64,000 nucleotides of DNA from CAYFKJ01 sp964343605 (GTDB lineage Bacteria; Pseudomonadota; Alphaproteobacteria; UBA2966). Under the pieces are notes generated by a model. That model searched no databases, had not been told where the DNA came from, and saw nothing but the letters and a program-made list of their open reading frames with translations. Position numbers and translations under genes: made by a program. Every line of letters starts with the position of its first letter. Position 1 is the stretch's first letter. The stretch is from assembly GCA_964343605.1 (NCBI GenBank), contig CAYFKJ010000006.1, positions 310,001 through 374,000 of the forward strand, read 5' to 3'. Shown piece after piece: positions 40,068 through 49,502 of the stretch.

Positions 40068-42659
40068 ATGGATTTCGAAAAGTATACCGACCGCTCGCGC
40101 GGGCTGATCCAGGCTGCGCAAACCCACGCCGTGGCGGCGGGGCATCAGCGTTTCACGCCCGAGCATGTGCTCAAGGCCTTGCTGGATGATCCGGAGGGCA
40201 TGTGCGCCAACCTGATCCGTCAGGCCGGCGGCCGGCCCGAACTGGCGCTGGACAAGACCGACGCGGCGCTGGCGAAGATCCCTGCCGTCGAAGGCAGCGG
40301 CGCCGGCCAGTTGCATCTGACGCCCGAAACCGCCCGCCTGTTCCAATCCGCCGACGAGATTGCCAAGAAAGCGGGCGATTCCTTCGTCACCGTGGAACGC
40401 CTGCTGCTCGCTCTGGCGCTGGCCGAAGGAACCCCCAGCGCCGCCGCCCTCAAGGATGCCGGCGTTACCGCGCAGGCGCTGAATTCGGCCATAAACGACA
40501 TCCGCAAGGGCCGCAGCGCCGACAGCGCGGGCGCCGAGGATTCATACGAGGCCTTGGCGAAGTACGCCCGCGACCTGACGGAAGCGGCCCGCGACGGCAA
40601 GCTCGATCCGGTCATCGGACGTGACGAGGAAATCCGCCGCACCATCCAGGTACTCTCGCGTCGGACCAAGAACAATCCGGTGCTGATCGGCGACCCCGGC
40701 GTCGGCAAAACAGCCATCATCGAAGGCTTGGCGCTGCGCATCGTCAACGGCGACGTGCCCGAAAGCCTGCGCGACAAGAAGCTCATGTCGCTCGATCTCG
40801 GCGCCATGATCGCCGGCGCCAAGTTCCGCGGAGAGTTTGAAGAGCGCCTCAAGGCGTTGCTCAGCGAAATCCAAAATGCCGGCGGCGAGGTTGTGCTTTT
40901 CATCGACGAACTGCACACGCTGATCGGTGCCGGCGCCGCCGAGGGCGCAATGGACGCCTCCAACCTCCTCAAACCCGCCCTGGCGCGCGGTGAGCTTCAC
41001 TGCGTCGGCGCCACGACGCTCGACGAATACCGCAAGCACGTCGAAAAGGACGCGGCCCTGGCGCGGCGCTTCCAGTCCGTCTACGTCTCCGAACCGACGG
41101 TCGAGGATACGGTTTCGATCCTGCGCGGCCTCAAGGAGAAGTACGAACTGCACCACGGCGTGCGCATCGCCGATTCGGCCATCGTTTCGGCCGCCACATT
41201 GTCGAACCGCTACATCACAGACCGTTTCCTGCCCGACAAGGCCATCGACCTGGTCGACGAGGCGGCCAGCCGTCAGCGCATGGAGGTGGATTCCAAACCG
41301 GAGGATCTCGACGAACTCGACCGCCGCATCATCCAGCTCAAGATCGAGCGCGAGGCGCTGAAGAAGGAAGAGGACAGCGCTTCCAAGGATCGCCTGGCCA
41401 AGTTGGAGCAGGAACTGGCCGAGTTCGAACAGCAATCGGCGGAAATCACCGCTAAGTGGCAGTCCGAAAAGGACGAGCTTGCCGGCTCGCAGAAGCTGAA
41501 GGAGCAACTGGACGCCGCACGCCTGGAACTGGAGAAGGTGCAGCGCGAGGGCGATTTGGCCCGGGCGGGCGAGTTGAGCTACGGCGTCATTCCCGACCTC
41601 GAAGGCAAGTTGGCCGCGGCGGAAGCGAAAGGCGACGGCCATATGGTGCGCGAGGCCGTCACCGACGAGGATATCGCCTCCGTGGTGTCGCGCTGGACCG
41701 GCATTCCCATCGACAAGATGCTGGCGGGCGAGCGCGAGAAACTGCTGGCCATGGAGGAGGCGCTGGGCGCGAGGGTGATCGGCCAGAAGGAGGCCGTCGA
41801 TGCCGTTTCCAACGCTGTCCGCCGGGCCCGTGCGGGCTTGCAGGACCCCAACAGGCCCGTCGGCTCGTTCCTGTTCCTCGGCCCGACTGGTGTCGGCAAG
41901 ACCGAACTCTGCAAGGCTTTGGCCGCTTTCCTGTTCGACGACGAACACGCCATGATCCGCATCGACATGTCGGAGTACATGGAGAAGCACACGGTTGCCC
42001 GCCTGATTGGCGCACCTCCGGGGTACGTCGGCTACGACGAGGGCGGCGCCCTGACGGAGGCCGTGCGCCGCCGGCCCTACCAGGTGATCCTGTTCGACGA
42101 GGTCGAGAAAGCCCACCCCGACGTCTTCAACGTGTTGCTGCAGGTGCTGGACGACGGCCGCTTGACGGACAGCCAGGGCCATACCGTCGATTTCAGCAAC
42201 ACGCTGATCGTGCTCACGTCGAACCTCGGCTCCGACATCATCGCCGCCCAGCCCGAGGGCGAGGACACCGATGCCGTGCGCGAGCCCGTGATGGCCGTCG
42301 TCCGGGCGGCCTTCCGGCCTGAATTCCTCAACCGTATCGACGAAATCACGCTCTTCCACCATCTCGAGCGCGGCCACATGGACGGCATCGTTGCCATTCA
42401 GCTCAAGCACCTGGAGGCGCTGTTGGCCGACCGCAAGATCACTCTCGAACTGGACGAGGCGGCCACGGCCTGGCTGGCCGACAAGGGGTACGATCCGGCC
42501 TACGGTGCGCGGCCGCTGAAACGCACGATCCAGCGCCATGTTCAGAACCCGCTGGCCAACCTGATCCTCGACGGCACCATTGCCGATGGTGAAACGGTTG
42601 TGGTGACGGCAGGCAGCGATGGCCTTACCATCAACGGCCAGGTTGTCGCGGCGGCCTGA
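40068..42659 (+). CDS. clpB: ATP-dependent protein disaggregase ClpB
   Basis: 863 residues, full length. The Clp N-domain (about 1-145), AAA1 with Walker A K214 (GDPGVGKT), the long coiled-coil middle domain that marks ClpB rather than ClpA (about 405-525; EKDELAGSQKLKEQLDAARLE) and AAA2 with K611 (GPTGVGKTE). It works with DnaK to extract polypeptides from aggregates. It follows the DUF4167 gene, conserved in Alphaproteobacteria, and has its own candidate heat-shock promoter. Confidence 0.98.
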   Translation: MDFEKYTDRSRGLIQAAQTHAVAAGHQRFTPEHVLKALLDDPEGMCANLIRQAGGRPELALDKTDAALAKIPAVEGSGAGQLHLTPETARLFQSADEIAKKAGDSFVTVERLLLALALAEGTPSAAALKDAGVTAQALNSAINDIRKGRSADSAGAEDSYEALAKYARDLTEAARDGKLDPVIGRDEEIRRTIQVLSRRTKNNPVLIGDPGVGKTAIIEGLALRIVNGDVPESLRDKKLMSLDLGAMIAGAKFRGEFEERLKALLSEIQNAGGEVVLFIDELHTLIGAGAAEGAMDASNLLKPALARGELHCVGATTLDEYRKHVEKDAALARRFQSVYVSEPTVEDTVSILRGLKEKYELHHGVRIADSAIVSAATLSNRYITDRFLPDKAIDLVDEAASRQRMEVDSKPEDLDELDRRIIQLKIEREALKKEEDSASKDRLAKLEQELAEFEQQSAEITAKWQSEKDELAGSQKLKEQLDAARLELEKVQREGDLARAGELSYGVIPDLEGKLAAAEAKGDGHMVREAVTDEDIASVVSRWTGIPIDKMLAGEREKLLAMEEALGARVIGQKEAVDAVSNAVRRARAGLQDPNRPVGSFLFLGPTGVGKTELCKALAAFLFDDEHAMIRIDMSEYMEKHTVARLIGAPPGYVGYDEGGALTEAVRRRPYQVILFDEVEKAHPDVFNVLLQVLDDGRLTDSQGHTVDFSNTLIVLTSNLGSDIIAAQPEGEDTDAVREPVMAVVRAAFRPEFLNRIDEITLFHHLERGHMDGIVAIQLKHLEALLADRKITLELDEAATAWLADKGYDPAYGARPLKRTIQRHVQNPLANLILDGTIADGETVVVTAGSDGLTINGQVVAAA

Positions 42660-42700
42660 ACCCGCTCGACGTATCACGATTTCAAAGGAGACCCCCCGAA

Positions 42701-43315
42701 ATGTTGACCCGTTTCCCTCTCTGGGGCGCTGTTCTGACGATCATCCTGGCCGCCGCCTTGGGGCCGGCGCAGGCCGTCGACCTGAACCCCCTCAACATGA
42801 TCAAGGGCGTCGTGGAGGCGGCGGTCGAGGATCGCAGTTCCGAGGACATCGCCAACGACCTCGCCATCAAGGGCAAGCTGACGGCGGAAGTCATCGACAA
42901 GATGGGCAGCGACGTCATCTCGATTACGGCCGACGTCTACGAGCAGGTCGTCATGCTGACGGGCACGGTCGAAACCTCCAAGCAGAAGGCGACGGCCGGC
43001 AAGCTTGCCAAGAACGTCGAGGACGTCAAAAAGGTCATCAACGAAATCATCGTCATCAAGGACGTCGACAAGAAGAAGGGCGCAGTGGAAGGGTTCGTCG
43101 ACGACACCGTCATCGAAACCAAGATCAACGCGCTGTTGCTCGAGGCTGCGGGCGTCAACGTGACGAACTTCCGCTACCGCTCGGTCGGCGGCCGGGTTTT
43201 CCTTTTCGGCCGGGCGCTCTCTAACAAGGAATTGAAGAAGGCCATCGGCATCGTCAAGGAAATCAAGGGCGTGGCCTCGGTCAAAAGCCGCGTCATGGTC
43301 CGGCCGAAGGGGTAA
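42701..43315 (+). CDS. Exported BON-domain protein
   Basis: 204 residues with a signal peptide (LTRFPLWGAVLTIILAAALGPAQA) and likely cleavage before VDL. Two BON-type repeats follow, IKGKLTAEVIDKMGSDVISITADVYEQVVMLTGTVETSKQKATAGKLAKNVEDVKKVINEIIVI and IETKINALLLEAAGVNVTNFRYRSVGGRVFLFGRALSNKELKKAIGIVKEIKGVASVKSRVMV. BON domains bind phospholipid or peptidoglycan and are found in OsmY- and DolP-like envelope proteins. A GGAGA ribosome site precedes the ATG. Located 41 bases after clpB, it may be part of an envelope-stress response. Confidence 0.9.
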   Translation: MLTRFPLWGAVLTIILAAALGPAQAVDLNPLNMIKGVVEAAVEDRSSEDIANDLAIKGKLTAEVIDKMGSDVISITADVYEQVVMLTGTVETSKQKATAGKLAKNVEDVKKVINEIIVIKDVDKKKGAVEGFVDDTVIETKINALLLEAAGVNVTNFRYRSVGGRVFLFGRALSNKELKKAIGIVKEIKGVASVKSRVMVRPKG

Positions 43316-43330
43316 TTTGGCAAGACAATC

Positions 43331-43432
43331 GTCATTCCGGCGCATGCCGGAATCCAGTTTTCTATTTTTTTTCGCGGCTCGGTGCCGTGAAAAAAAAAGA
43401 AACATGGATCCCGGATCAAGTCCGGGATGACG
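43331..43432. repeat. Palindromic repeat (REP/MITE-like) between convergent genes
   Basis: Three stems in a row: ATTCCGGC-GCAT-GCCGGAAT (43334-43353), a T8/A9-flanked CGGC...GCCG stem (43368-43400) and ATCCCGGA-TCAAG-TCCGGGAT (43408-43428). The ends GTCATTCCGG and CCGGGATGAC form imperfect terminal inverted repeats. The right arm wording (ATCCCGGATCAAGTCCGGGATGAC type) is a widespread intergenic palindrome in Alphaproteobacteria. It lies between the convergent BON and acyl-CoA synthetase genes and may act as a boundary or mRNA stabiliser. Confidence 0.75.
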
Positions 43433-43456
43433 CAGTGGCGTGCGAGGAAGTTTCGG

Positions 43457-45301
43457 CTAACCCACGATCTCCGAATGAACCGAATACGCCCCGAGGATTT
43501 CCTCGGCGCGAGCTCGGTCGTCTGCGTTCGCTAACTTAACCTCGGCCTTGCAGCCGTGAACCGGATCGGCGCCGACTGCAAGCTCGGCTCGGATGCCGGC
43601 CTCGCCCAGGGCGGTCTCAAATACGCGCCGGATGGCGTTGTAGCGTAATGTCGGCTTGAAGATCTTGCCCACGGCGGTGACCGGCATCCGCTCGATCAGG
43701 TGAATGTCCGCAGGGACGGCGGCCCGCTCGGTGATGTGGGCGCGGGCGTGCTCCATGAGATCGTCTGCGGTGACTTCGGCGTCCGGCTTGAGCTCGACAT
43801 AAGCCACGGGGATTTCACCGACACGGGCATCGGGCTTGCCGACGGCGGCGGCCAGACCGACCGCTTCGTGCTGATGGAGCGCGGATTCGATCATTTCCGG
43901 ATCGATGTTGTGACCGCCCCTGATAATCAGGTCCTTGGCCCGGCCCGTGAGCCAGAAATAGCCGTCCGCGTCGCGCCGCGCCAGGTCGCCGGTGTTGAGC
44001 CAACCCTCGCGCGGCCAGATGCCCTCATTGTGGTGATCCTGCAAGTAGCCGGGAAAGACGTTGGGCCCGTTGATCACCACGGTGCCGATTTCGCCGACTT
44101 CGCATTCCCGGACCCATTCGCCGTCTTCGTCGACGATGATCGTCGTCATATTCTGGTAGGGATAGCGGATGCCGATCGAGCCGGTGCGCCGTTCTCCGCC
44201 CGCGGGGTTCATGGAACTCGCGGTGGTGCCCTCAGTGAGGCCATAGCCTTCCAGGATCTTGATACCGGTCTGGCCCTCGAAGGCCCGGATGACCTCAACG
44301 GGCATCGGCGCCGCCCCGCAAATGGCGTAACGCAGGGAGCTGACGTCGGCACCGTCCATGGGTATGCCGAGCAGCGTCGAATAGATGGTCGGCACCGCAC
44401 TGAAGAAGGTCGCCCTGTAGCGCTCCACGATGCGCCAGAAATTCTCGATGACGGACGGATTGCGGTATCCCGCGGGACTGGCGATCAGCGCCGATGCGCC
44501 GATAAAGAACGGCGCCAGACCCGTCACCACGACGGCGTTGACGTGGAACAGCGGCAGGCCGCAGATCATGACGTCGTCCGCGTTCAGGTTGCCGCCCAGG
44601 GTGATCGCCCAGGCTTCGTATACTTCGCCCCAATGGGTGTGGCGGGCGACCTTGGGCGCCCCCGTCGTGCCGCCGGTGTGAAACAGCGAAGCGATGTCGT
44701 CGGGCTTGATGATCCGACCGCTCACAAGCCTGTCGGCGGGCTGCCGGGCGATTTCTGCGCCGAAGTCTAAAACGCCCTCGGGCAAATCGCCGCCGCCCAC
44801 GCAGAGAACGGATTCCAACGTCGGAATTTCCCGCCGGACGGCATCGACCTTGCGCCAGATGTCGTTCTCCGCGCTCGGCCCCAAGGTGACCAAGACCTTC
44901 GTTTCCGTGGCGCGCAGGATGTCGGCGATCTGTTCCGGTTCCAGCAGGGGATTGACGGCACCGACGATCCCCGCCGCCTCGCCGCCCCAGATCACGTAAT
45001 GGGTTTGCGGCAGATTGGGCAGGATGAATGAGACCACGGTGTCCGGTTGAATGCCCAGATCGTGCAACAGGTTGGCCGTCTGGTTGATGCACGCCAACAA
45101 GTCGCCGTAGCTCAGAACGACGGGCTCCTCGTCCGCGTTGCCGGCCGGCAGGAAAGTGAGCGCGGTCCGATCGGCATATCGCGCCGTCGTCGCCTTGATC
45201 AAATCGTAGGTATTGTCGACGTCAACGCGGTCTTCGAAGGGGATCTTTTCGATCGCCTCGATATCGGCCAGGCTGGCGACGATCGTCGGGTCATCGGTCA
45301 T
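43457..45301 (-). CDS. Acyl-CoA synthetase (AMP-binding enzyme)
   Basis: 614 residues of the ANL superfamily. The ATP/AMP P-loop is LFHTGGTTGAPKVARHTHWG, the adenylate motif is EGYGLTEGTT, and WLNTGDLARRDADGYFWLTGRAKDLIIRGGHNIDPEMIE is the hinge and A8 region; the catalytic Lys lies in TAVGKIFKPTLR. It would activate a fatty or carboxylic acid to its CoA thioester. The substrate-binding pocket is not diagnostic. It lies 9 bases downstream of the M23 peptidase gene, possibly co-transcribed. Its 3' end faces the palindromic element. Confidence 0.92.
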   Translation of the reverse strand: MTDDPTIVASLADIEAIEKIPFEDRVDVDNTYDLIKATTARYADRTALTFLPAGNADEEPVVLSYGDLLACINQTANLLHDLGIQPDTVVSFILPNLPQTHYVIWGGEAAGIVGAVNPLLEPEQIADILRATETKVLVTLGPSAENDIWRKVDAVRREIPTLESVLCVGGGDLPEGVLDFGAEIARQPADRLVSGRIIKPDDIASLFHTGGTTGAPKVARHTHWGEVYEAWAITLGGNLNADDVMICGLPLFHVNAVVVTGLAPFFIGASALIASPAGYRNPSVIENFWRIVERYRATFFSAVPTIYSTLLGIPMDGADVSSLRYAICGAAPMPVEVIRAFEGQTGIKILEGYGLTEGTTASSMNPAGGERRTGSIGIRYPYQNMTTIIVDEDGEWVRECEVGEIGTVVINGPNVFPGYLQDHHNEGIWPREGWLNTGDLARRDADGYFWLTGRAKDLIIRGGHNIDPEMIESALHQHEAVGLAAAVGKPDARVGEIPVAYVELKPDAEVTADDLMEHARAHITERAAVPADIHLIERMPVTAVGKIFKPTLRYNAIRRVFETALGEAGIRAELAVGADPVHGCKAEVKLANADDRARAEEILGAYSVHSEIVG

Positions 45302-45310
45302 GAAGGGAGA

Positions 45311-46828
45311 CTAATCGCTGCTGGCGACTTTCGTAATGATCGAAGTGGCGGCGCGTGCGGCTTCGATCTTGGCGAGATCGGCCTGGAAGCGGGTCAGGGA
45401 CTTACCCTTGAGTTTGCGCCCCGTCGGCAGCTTCAGCCGCAACGGGTTGATCTGCCGTCCGCCCTTGAGGATTTCGTAATGCAGGTGGGGGCCTGTCGAC
45501 CGGCCGGTCGAGCCGATGTAACCGATGATCTGGCCCTGGCGCACGCGCTTGCCGCGTCGGATGCCCCGGCCGTAGCCGTTCAGATGGGCATACGCCGTCT
45601 TGTAGTTCGAGTTATGCCGGATACGGACATACTTGCCGTAGGCGCCGTTGCGTTTGGCCATTTCGACGACGCCGTCGCCGCCGGCCATGACGGGAGTACC
45701 GCGCGGGGCGGCGAAGTCGAGGCCGCGATGGACTTTGGTGTAGCCCAGTATCGGATGGCGGCGCTTGCCGTAGCGCGAGGATAGCCGGGCCCCGTTGACC
45801 GGCGTGCGCAGGAGCGCTTTGCGCGCGCTCTGGCCTTTCTCATTGAAATAGTCGATGGCGCCGTCGCTGAGTTCATGGCGGTAGAGGTTGATCGTCGTGC
45901 CGCTCAATGTCAGCGCCGCATGAAGCACTTCTCCGTTCTTCACCGGTTTACCGCTGGCGTTGTGGAAACGTTCGAAAAGCACCTCGAACTTGTCGCCTCT
46001 TTGAATGTCGCGCTGGAAGTCGACGTCCCAACTGAAGATGCGGATGAGTTCCATCAACACACCGATTGGCACCCCAGCGCGCCGGGCGGAGAGGAACAGG
46101 CTGTCCTTGATGGGGCCGCCCGCCCGCATGTAACCCTTGTCCAACTCCTCGACGATCTCGTCGAAGACGAAGCCCTTGTCCCTTCTCAGCGCGGCAATCT
46201 GCCGGTTGACGTCGGTGGCGATGTGGATCGAGATCAGGCGGTCGGCTTGGTTCTTGCTCTTCGCATCCGGAGCCAGGGCGACACGGACTTGCTGTCCGAT
46301 CTTGAGGCGTCTGGGATTGAAGTTCTTGCCCAACGCCGCGATGGCTTCATGAGCTTCCCGGCGCGGCGCGCCCGCCCGCGTCAGAGCCTTCATCAGGGTA
46401 TCGCCCTTGCGGACCTGGACGGTTTTGGTAATCGGGACCGGTTTGTTTGCCGGTGCGGTTTGCGGACCGGTGGGGGGCGCCGCTTTGGCTTTGGTGGGTG
46501 AAACGTGAACTTCAACAGCCGCCGTTTGCGTTCCGCCGACCAGGGGAGGCGCCGAATCCTTGGGTTTCAGGTAGGTCGCCGTGATGATTTGCGTCGTCTT
46601 GGCGGTGGTCGCGTCGGCCGGAGCGCCCGATTTCAGGGGCACCACGTCGCCGCCCGCCTGTCGTTTGACGACCCAATCCGGCAATCCCGCCAGAGAAACG
46701 ATGGCGAGCGTTACGCCGGTGCCGATAATCGCGCCGAAGGCCATGAACCGGAGGCCCCCGCCACCATTGGCGTTCAGGCCGTTCTCGGGGGCCGTCCCCG
46801 GAAGGTCTCTCCCCGGGCGTCGGGTCAT
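45311..46828 (-). CDS. LysM/M23 family metallopeptidase
   Basis: 505 residues from the ATG at 46828, which is preceded by AAGGAGA; the longer open frame adds 43 residues without support. It has a cytoplasmic N-terminus, one TM (MAFGAIIGTGVTLAIVSLAG, about 30-48), a LysM/OapA-type segment (VQVRKGDTLMKALTRAGAPRREAHEAIAALGKNFNPRRLKIGQQVRV) and a C-terminal M23 domain with H-RGLDF, the HAHLNGYG site and HLHYE zinc/catalytic residues. It is expected to cleave or to control cleavage of peptidoglycan cross-links during growth or division. The upstream region is GANTC-rich and holds a TTGACA -35 at 46954-46949. Confidence 0.93.
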   Translation of the reverse strand: MTRRPGRDLPGTAPENGLNANGGGGLRFMAFGAIIGTGVTLAIVSLAGLPDWVVKRQAGGDVVPLKSGAPADATTAKTTQIITATYLKPKDSAPPLVGGTQTAAVEVHVSPTKAKAAPPTGPQTAPANKPVPITKTVQVRKGDTLMKALTRAGAPRREAHEAIAALGKNFNPRRLKIGQQVRVALAPDAKSKNQADRLISIHIATDVNRQIAALRRDKGFVFDEIVEELDKGYMRAGGPIKDSLFLSARRAGVPIGVLMELIRIFSWDVDFQRDIQRGDKFEVLFERFHNASGKPVKNGEVLHAALTLSGTTINLYRHELSDGAIDYFNEKGQSARKALLRTPVNGARLSSRYGKRRHPILGYTKVHRGLDFAAPRGTPVMAGGDGVVEMAKRNGAYGKYVRIRHNSNYKTAYAHLNGYGRGIRRGKRVRQGQIIGYIGSTGRSTGPHLHYEILKGGRQINPLRLKLPTGRKLKGKSLTRFQADLAKIEAARAATSIITKVASSD

Positions 46829-46948
46829 ATTGTCTCCTTGCCCACTCGTCTTCTCTCCCGATTCATGCGTTTTTATCAAGTGGTTATGCCGCAGGTAATC
46901 GGAAATCAGCCTCCACCGCGGCAACACGATGGGGATGTATTTGAAAAA

Positions 46949-46954
46949 TGTCAA
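46949..46954 (-). promoter_or_regulatory. Candidate -35 element of the M23 peptidase gene
   Basis: TTGACA reads on the minus strand at 46954-46949 (plus strand TGTCAA), about 120 bases before the M23 ATG. The -10 at the usual distance would be around 46931-46926 and is poor, so the promoter call is partial. Five GANTC sites (46860, 46970, 47010, 47033, 47043) lie within the same 190 bases. Confidence 0.35.
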
Positions 46955-47115
46955 CAATTTTTGTGTTTTGAATCAATGAATTCCAAGTTTTCTCTTATGT
47001 GTTTTTCGAGAGTCGATGCGGATCGCACTGGTGAATCAGATTGAATCAAAATGGTCCAATCGTGCGAAATTGCGCCGTTCCGGCCGTCGAAAAATGAGGA
47101 GGAAGGGTTGGTGGG

Positions 47116-48513
47116 TTAGTCGGTCTGCGTGAATGTTTCCGTCGTGTAGCGCCAGACGCGCACAGTATCCGACCAGTGGTCCGATTTAAAGCCCGCTTTA
47201 GCCTTGAGGTGGGTCCAGAAATCATCAACCTCCGGCAATTGCTCCCAAACCTGGGGCAGGAACGTGCCGCGGCGGCCCTGGTCCTCAAGGATCAAGCCAT
47301 CGATACCCGGACGGAATTGGCTGATCAGGTCTGCTTCGGAGGAAAACTCGAGTTCTTGGCTTTCACTCAAAATCGATATTTTCAGGCGAATGCGACCGTA
47401 CTCCTCCTGTTTCAGGGGCTTAAAGCGGGGATCCTTGAAGGCGGCGGCGTAGGCATTCGCCGCTAGATCGGCGATCAGGGGCTGATGCGCCGCCAGCGAG
47501 CCGATACATCCCCTCAGGCGGCCGTCCAGTTCGATGGTGACGAACGTTGCACGCTGGTCGGCCAGGGCCGCCGGCCAATCCGCCACCGAAATTTTAATCT
47601 GCTTGCCCGTCTCCAGGCCGTGGCGGATCGCGCTGTCGGCGACCGACATCATGATCCGCCGTAAGCCATCGTCGAATTCGGCGGTTTCAGCTTGGTCCGC
47701 ATCGTTGTCCGCTTCCTCGACCATGAACGAGGCATATCCCACGACCTTGTCCCGCGAGCCCGCCGTATCGCCGGAGTTGCGCAGATCGAGAAGGGAGAAA
47801 TTCAGGTTTCGCTTCTTCCCCAGCGCCATGAGCCCCTTGATGGGCCGCCCCCCGCAGGCGCGGTCGGAGGTAACCAAGTCCAGGTCGCCGGCCTGAATGG
47901 CGTCGACGGTCGCCTGATCCTTGGCCTGCGCCGTGGCATAGTCGTGGTAGTGGCTGAGGTCGGAACTGATGACGACGGCGGTTTCCTTCCCGCCCCACAA
48001 GGCGTCAAGGACGGCCGCGACAGAATCCGGGTCGGCATCCCCGACGACCAGCGGCACCAATTCGAAATCCCCCAACACGGCTTGCAGGAACGGCAGATGG
48101 ACCTCGAGGCTGTGCTCCATGGCATGGGCCTCATCGAGAACCCCGACGCCTGGCAACGCCGCGATCTTGGCAAGGGCGGTCTGGTCGATGGCGATATCGC
48201 CGAGCGGCGTCGCGAAAGCCCGGGAACTCGGCGCAGCGATGCCCTGGAAGGCGACCCGATGGGAGGGGCCCAGCAGAACGACTCGCCGGATAACCCCGCG
48301 GCCCGGCGCAAGCCGGGCGTAGGCGGAGGCGGCGACCGGCCCGGAATAGACAAAACCGGCGTGCGGCGCGATAAGCGCCTTGGGCCATGATTCCCTGGCC
48401 GGACTATCGGCGGCGGCGAGGTAACCGTCGACGGCGCGCCGGAGCTCATCCGCGTCGTCGGGGTAGAAATAACCGGCGACGGCCGTCGGGCGGGTTTTCA
48501 TGGCAACGTTCAT
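47116..48513 (-). CDS. Fused AmmeMemoRadiSam system protein B-A (Memo and AMMECR1 domains)
   Basis: 465 residues. The N-terminal ~270 are a Memo domain, related to class III extradiol dioxygenases: H51 (APHAGFVYSG), H85 (GPSHR), DLSHYH around 185-190 and C220 (RACGGRPI) sit where human MEMO1 binds its metal. From about residue 280 the chain continues as an AMMECR1 domain with the invariant LRGCIGSL at 333-340. Separate genes are common in other organisms; here A and B are one polypeptide, consistent with direct cooperation. It is divergent from an HD-GYP gene and the radical SAM gene. The reaction of the system is not established. Start ATG at 48513; 48501 is a second choice. Confidence 0.9.
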   Translation of the reverse strand: MNVAMKTRPTAVAGYFYPDDADELRRAVDGYLAAADSPARESWPKALIAPHAGFVYSGPVAASAYARLAPGRGVIRRVVLLGPSHRVAFQGIAAPSSRAFATPLGDIAIDQTALAKIAALPGVGVLDEAHAMEHSLEVHLPFLQAVLGDFELVPLVVGDADPDSVAAVLDALWGGKETAVVISSDLSHYHDYATAQAKDQATVDAIQAGDLDLVTSDRACGGRPIKGLMALGKKRNLNFSLLDLRNSGDTAGSRDKVVGYASFMVEEADNDADQAETAEFDDGLRRIMMSVADSAIRHGLETGKQIKISVADWPAALADQRATFVTIELDGRLRGCIGSLAAHQPLIADLAANAYAAAFKDPRFKPLKQEEYGRIRLKISILSESQELEFSSEADLISQFRPGIDGLILEDQGRRGTFLPQVWEQLPEVDDFWTHLKAKAGFKSDHWSDTVRVWRYTTETFTQTD

Positions 48514-48733
48514 GTCTCAGCCGTTGTTTTCTCGGTCCGGTGGATACGGGACGCCAACCAACAAGACGGCAACCTGGAACAAACAGGATCAAAGCAAAAT
48601 AACTTCAATGATCCAAGACCAAATTACCCGGATTTCGAAAATGGCAGGGCAATTGTACATCTTTAATTTGTCGATGTGGCCAATCCCGGCCGCTTGTGCT
48701 TTATGATGTGTCTTGCCTGTCGGTTTGGGGGGA

Positions 48734-49390
48734 ATGAACCGGTCGGCTCGAAAGACACAAAAGGGTAACGCGGAAATGAAAGAGTTTGAGGGGCGTCTCG
48801 CGGGTTTGCGGGAAATCGCATTCCGTCTGGGAGAGGCCGCCGAATCGAGGACCCGTACGGGCGGTAATCACGTCCGGCGCCTGTCTTTGCTGTCGGAGAT
48901 GATCGCCGGCGAATTGGGCCTGGATGGCGAAGAAATCGCCATGATCGGAATTGCCTCGACGCTGCACGACATCGGAAAAATAACCATTCCCGACAGCATC
49001 TTGAACAAACCGGGAAAGCTGACGGAAACGGAATGGGAAACCGTCAAGGCGCATGCGGCAAACGGCGCCGACATTCTTCGCGATTCCAACCTGGACGTGC
49101 TGGATATGGCCGTCGACATCGCCGCAAGGCACCACGAGAAATGGGATGGCAGCGGCTATCCCGGCGGCCTGAAGGGCGAGGATATCCCCTTGGCCGCCCG
49201 CATCGTTTCGGTGGCCGACGTCTTCGACGCCCTGATCAACGAACGCATCTACAAGGCCCCCTGGCCGGTGGAGGACGTCCGGGCGTACTTTGTCGAGGGT
49301 CGCGGCAATCAATTCGATCCCAAGGTTGTCGACGTTTTTCTGGGAGCCTTCGACCGGGCTGTCGCCATCAACGATGCTCACCCGAACTGA
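48734..49390 (+). CDS. HD-GYP domain protein
   Basis: 218 residues from the ATG at 48734 (GGGGGG just before); an ATG at 48776 with AAGGG upstream is equally possible and would keep the whole domain. It is essentially a lone HD-GYP domain: HD in TLHDIGKITIPDSILNKPG, the HH of AARHHEKWDGSGYPGGLKGEDIPLAARIVSVADVFDAL and the KxxW-type tail. HD-GYP proteins hydrolyse cyclic di-GMP, and the motifs for metal binding look complete. There is no receiver or sensor domain. It lies between the fused Memo-AMMECR1 gene and the radical SAM gene, which share the role proposed for the AmmeMemoRadiSam system. Confidence 0.87.
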   Translation: MNRSARKTQKGNAEMKEFEGRLAGLREIAFRLGEAAESRTRTGGNHVRRLSLLSEMIAGELGLDGEEIAMIGIASTLHDIGKITIPDSILNKPGKLTETEWETVKAHAANGADILRDSNLDVLDMAVDIAARHHEKWDGSGYPGGLKGEDIPLAARIVSVADVFDALINERIYKAPWPVEDVRAYFVEGRGNQFDPKVVDVFLGAFDRAVAINDAHPN

Positions 49391-49502
49391 TCGCGGCGGC
49401 TCGGTCGGCGGAATTCGCGACTGGCCAGCGAGCTGTTGAAATTTCGCCGGTTATGCGCCAAATCTAAGACGAGAAGCCGAACCTCCCTTTGAGGAGACGA
49501 TC

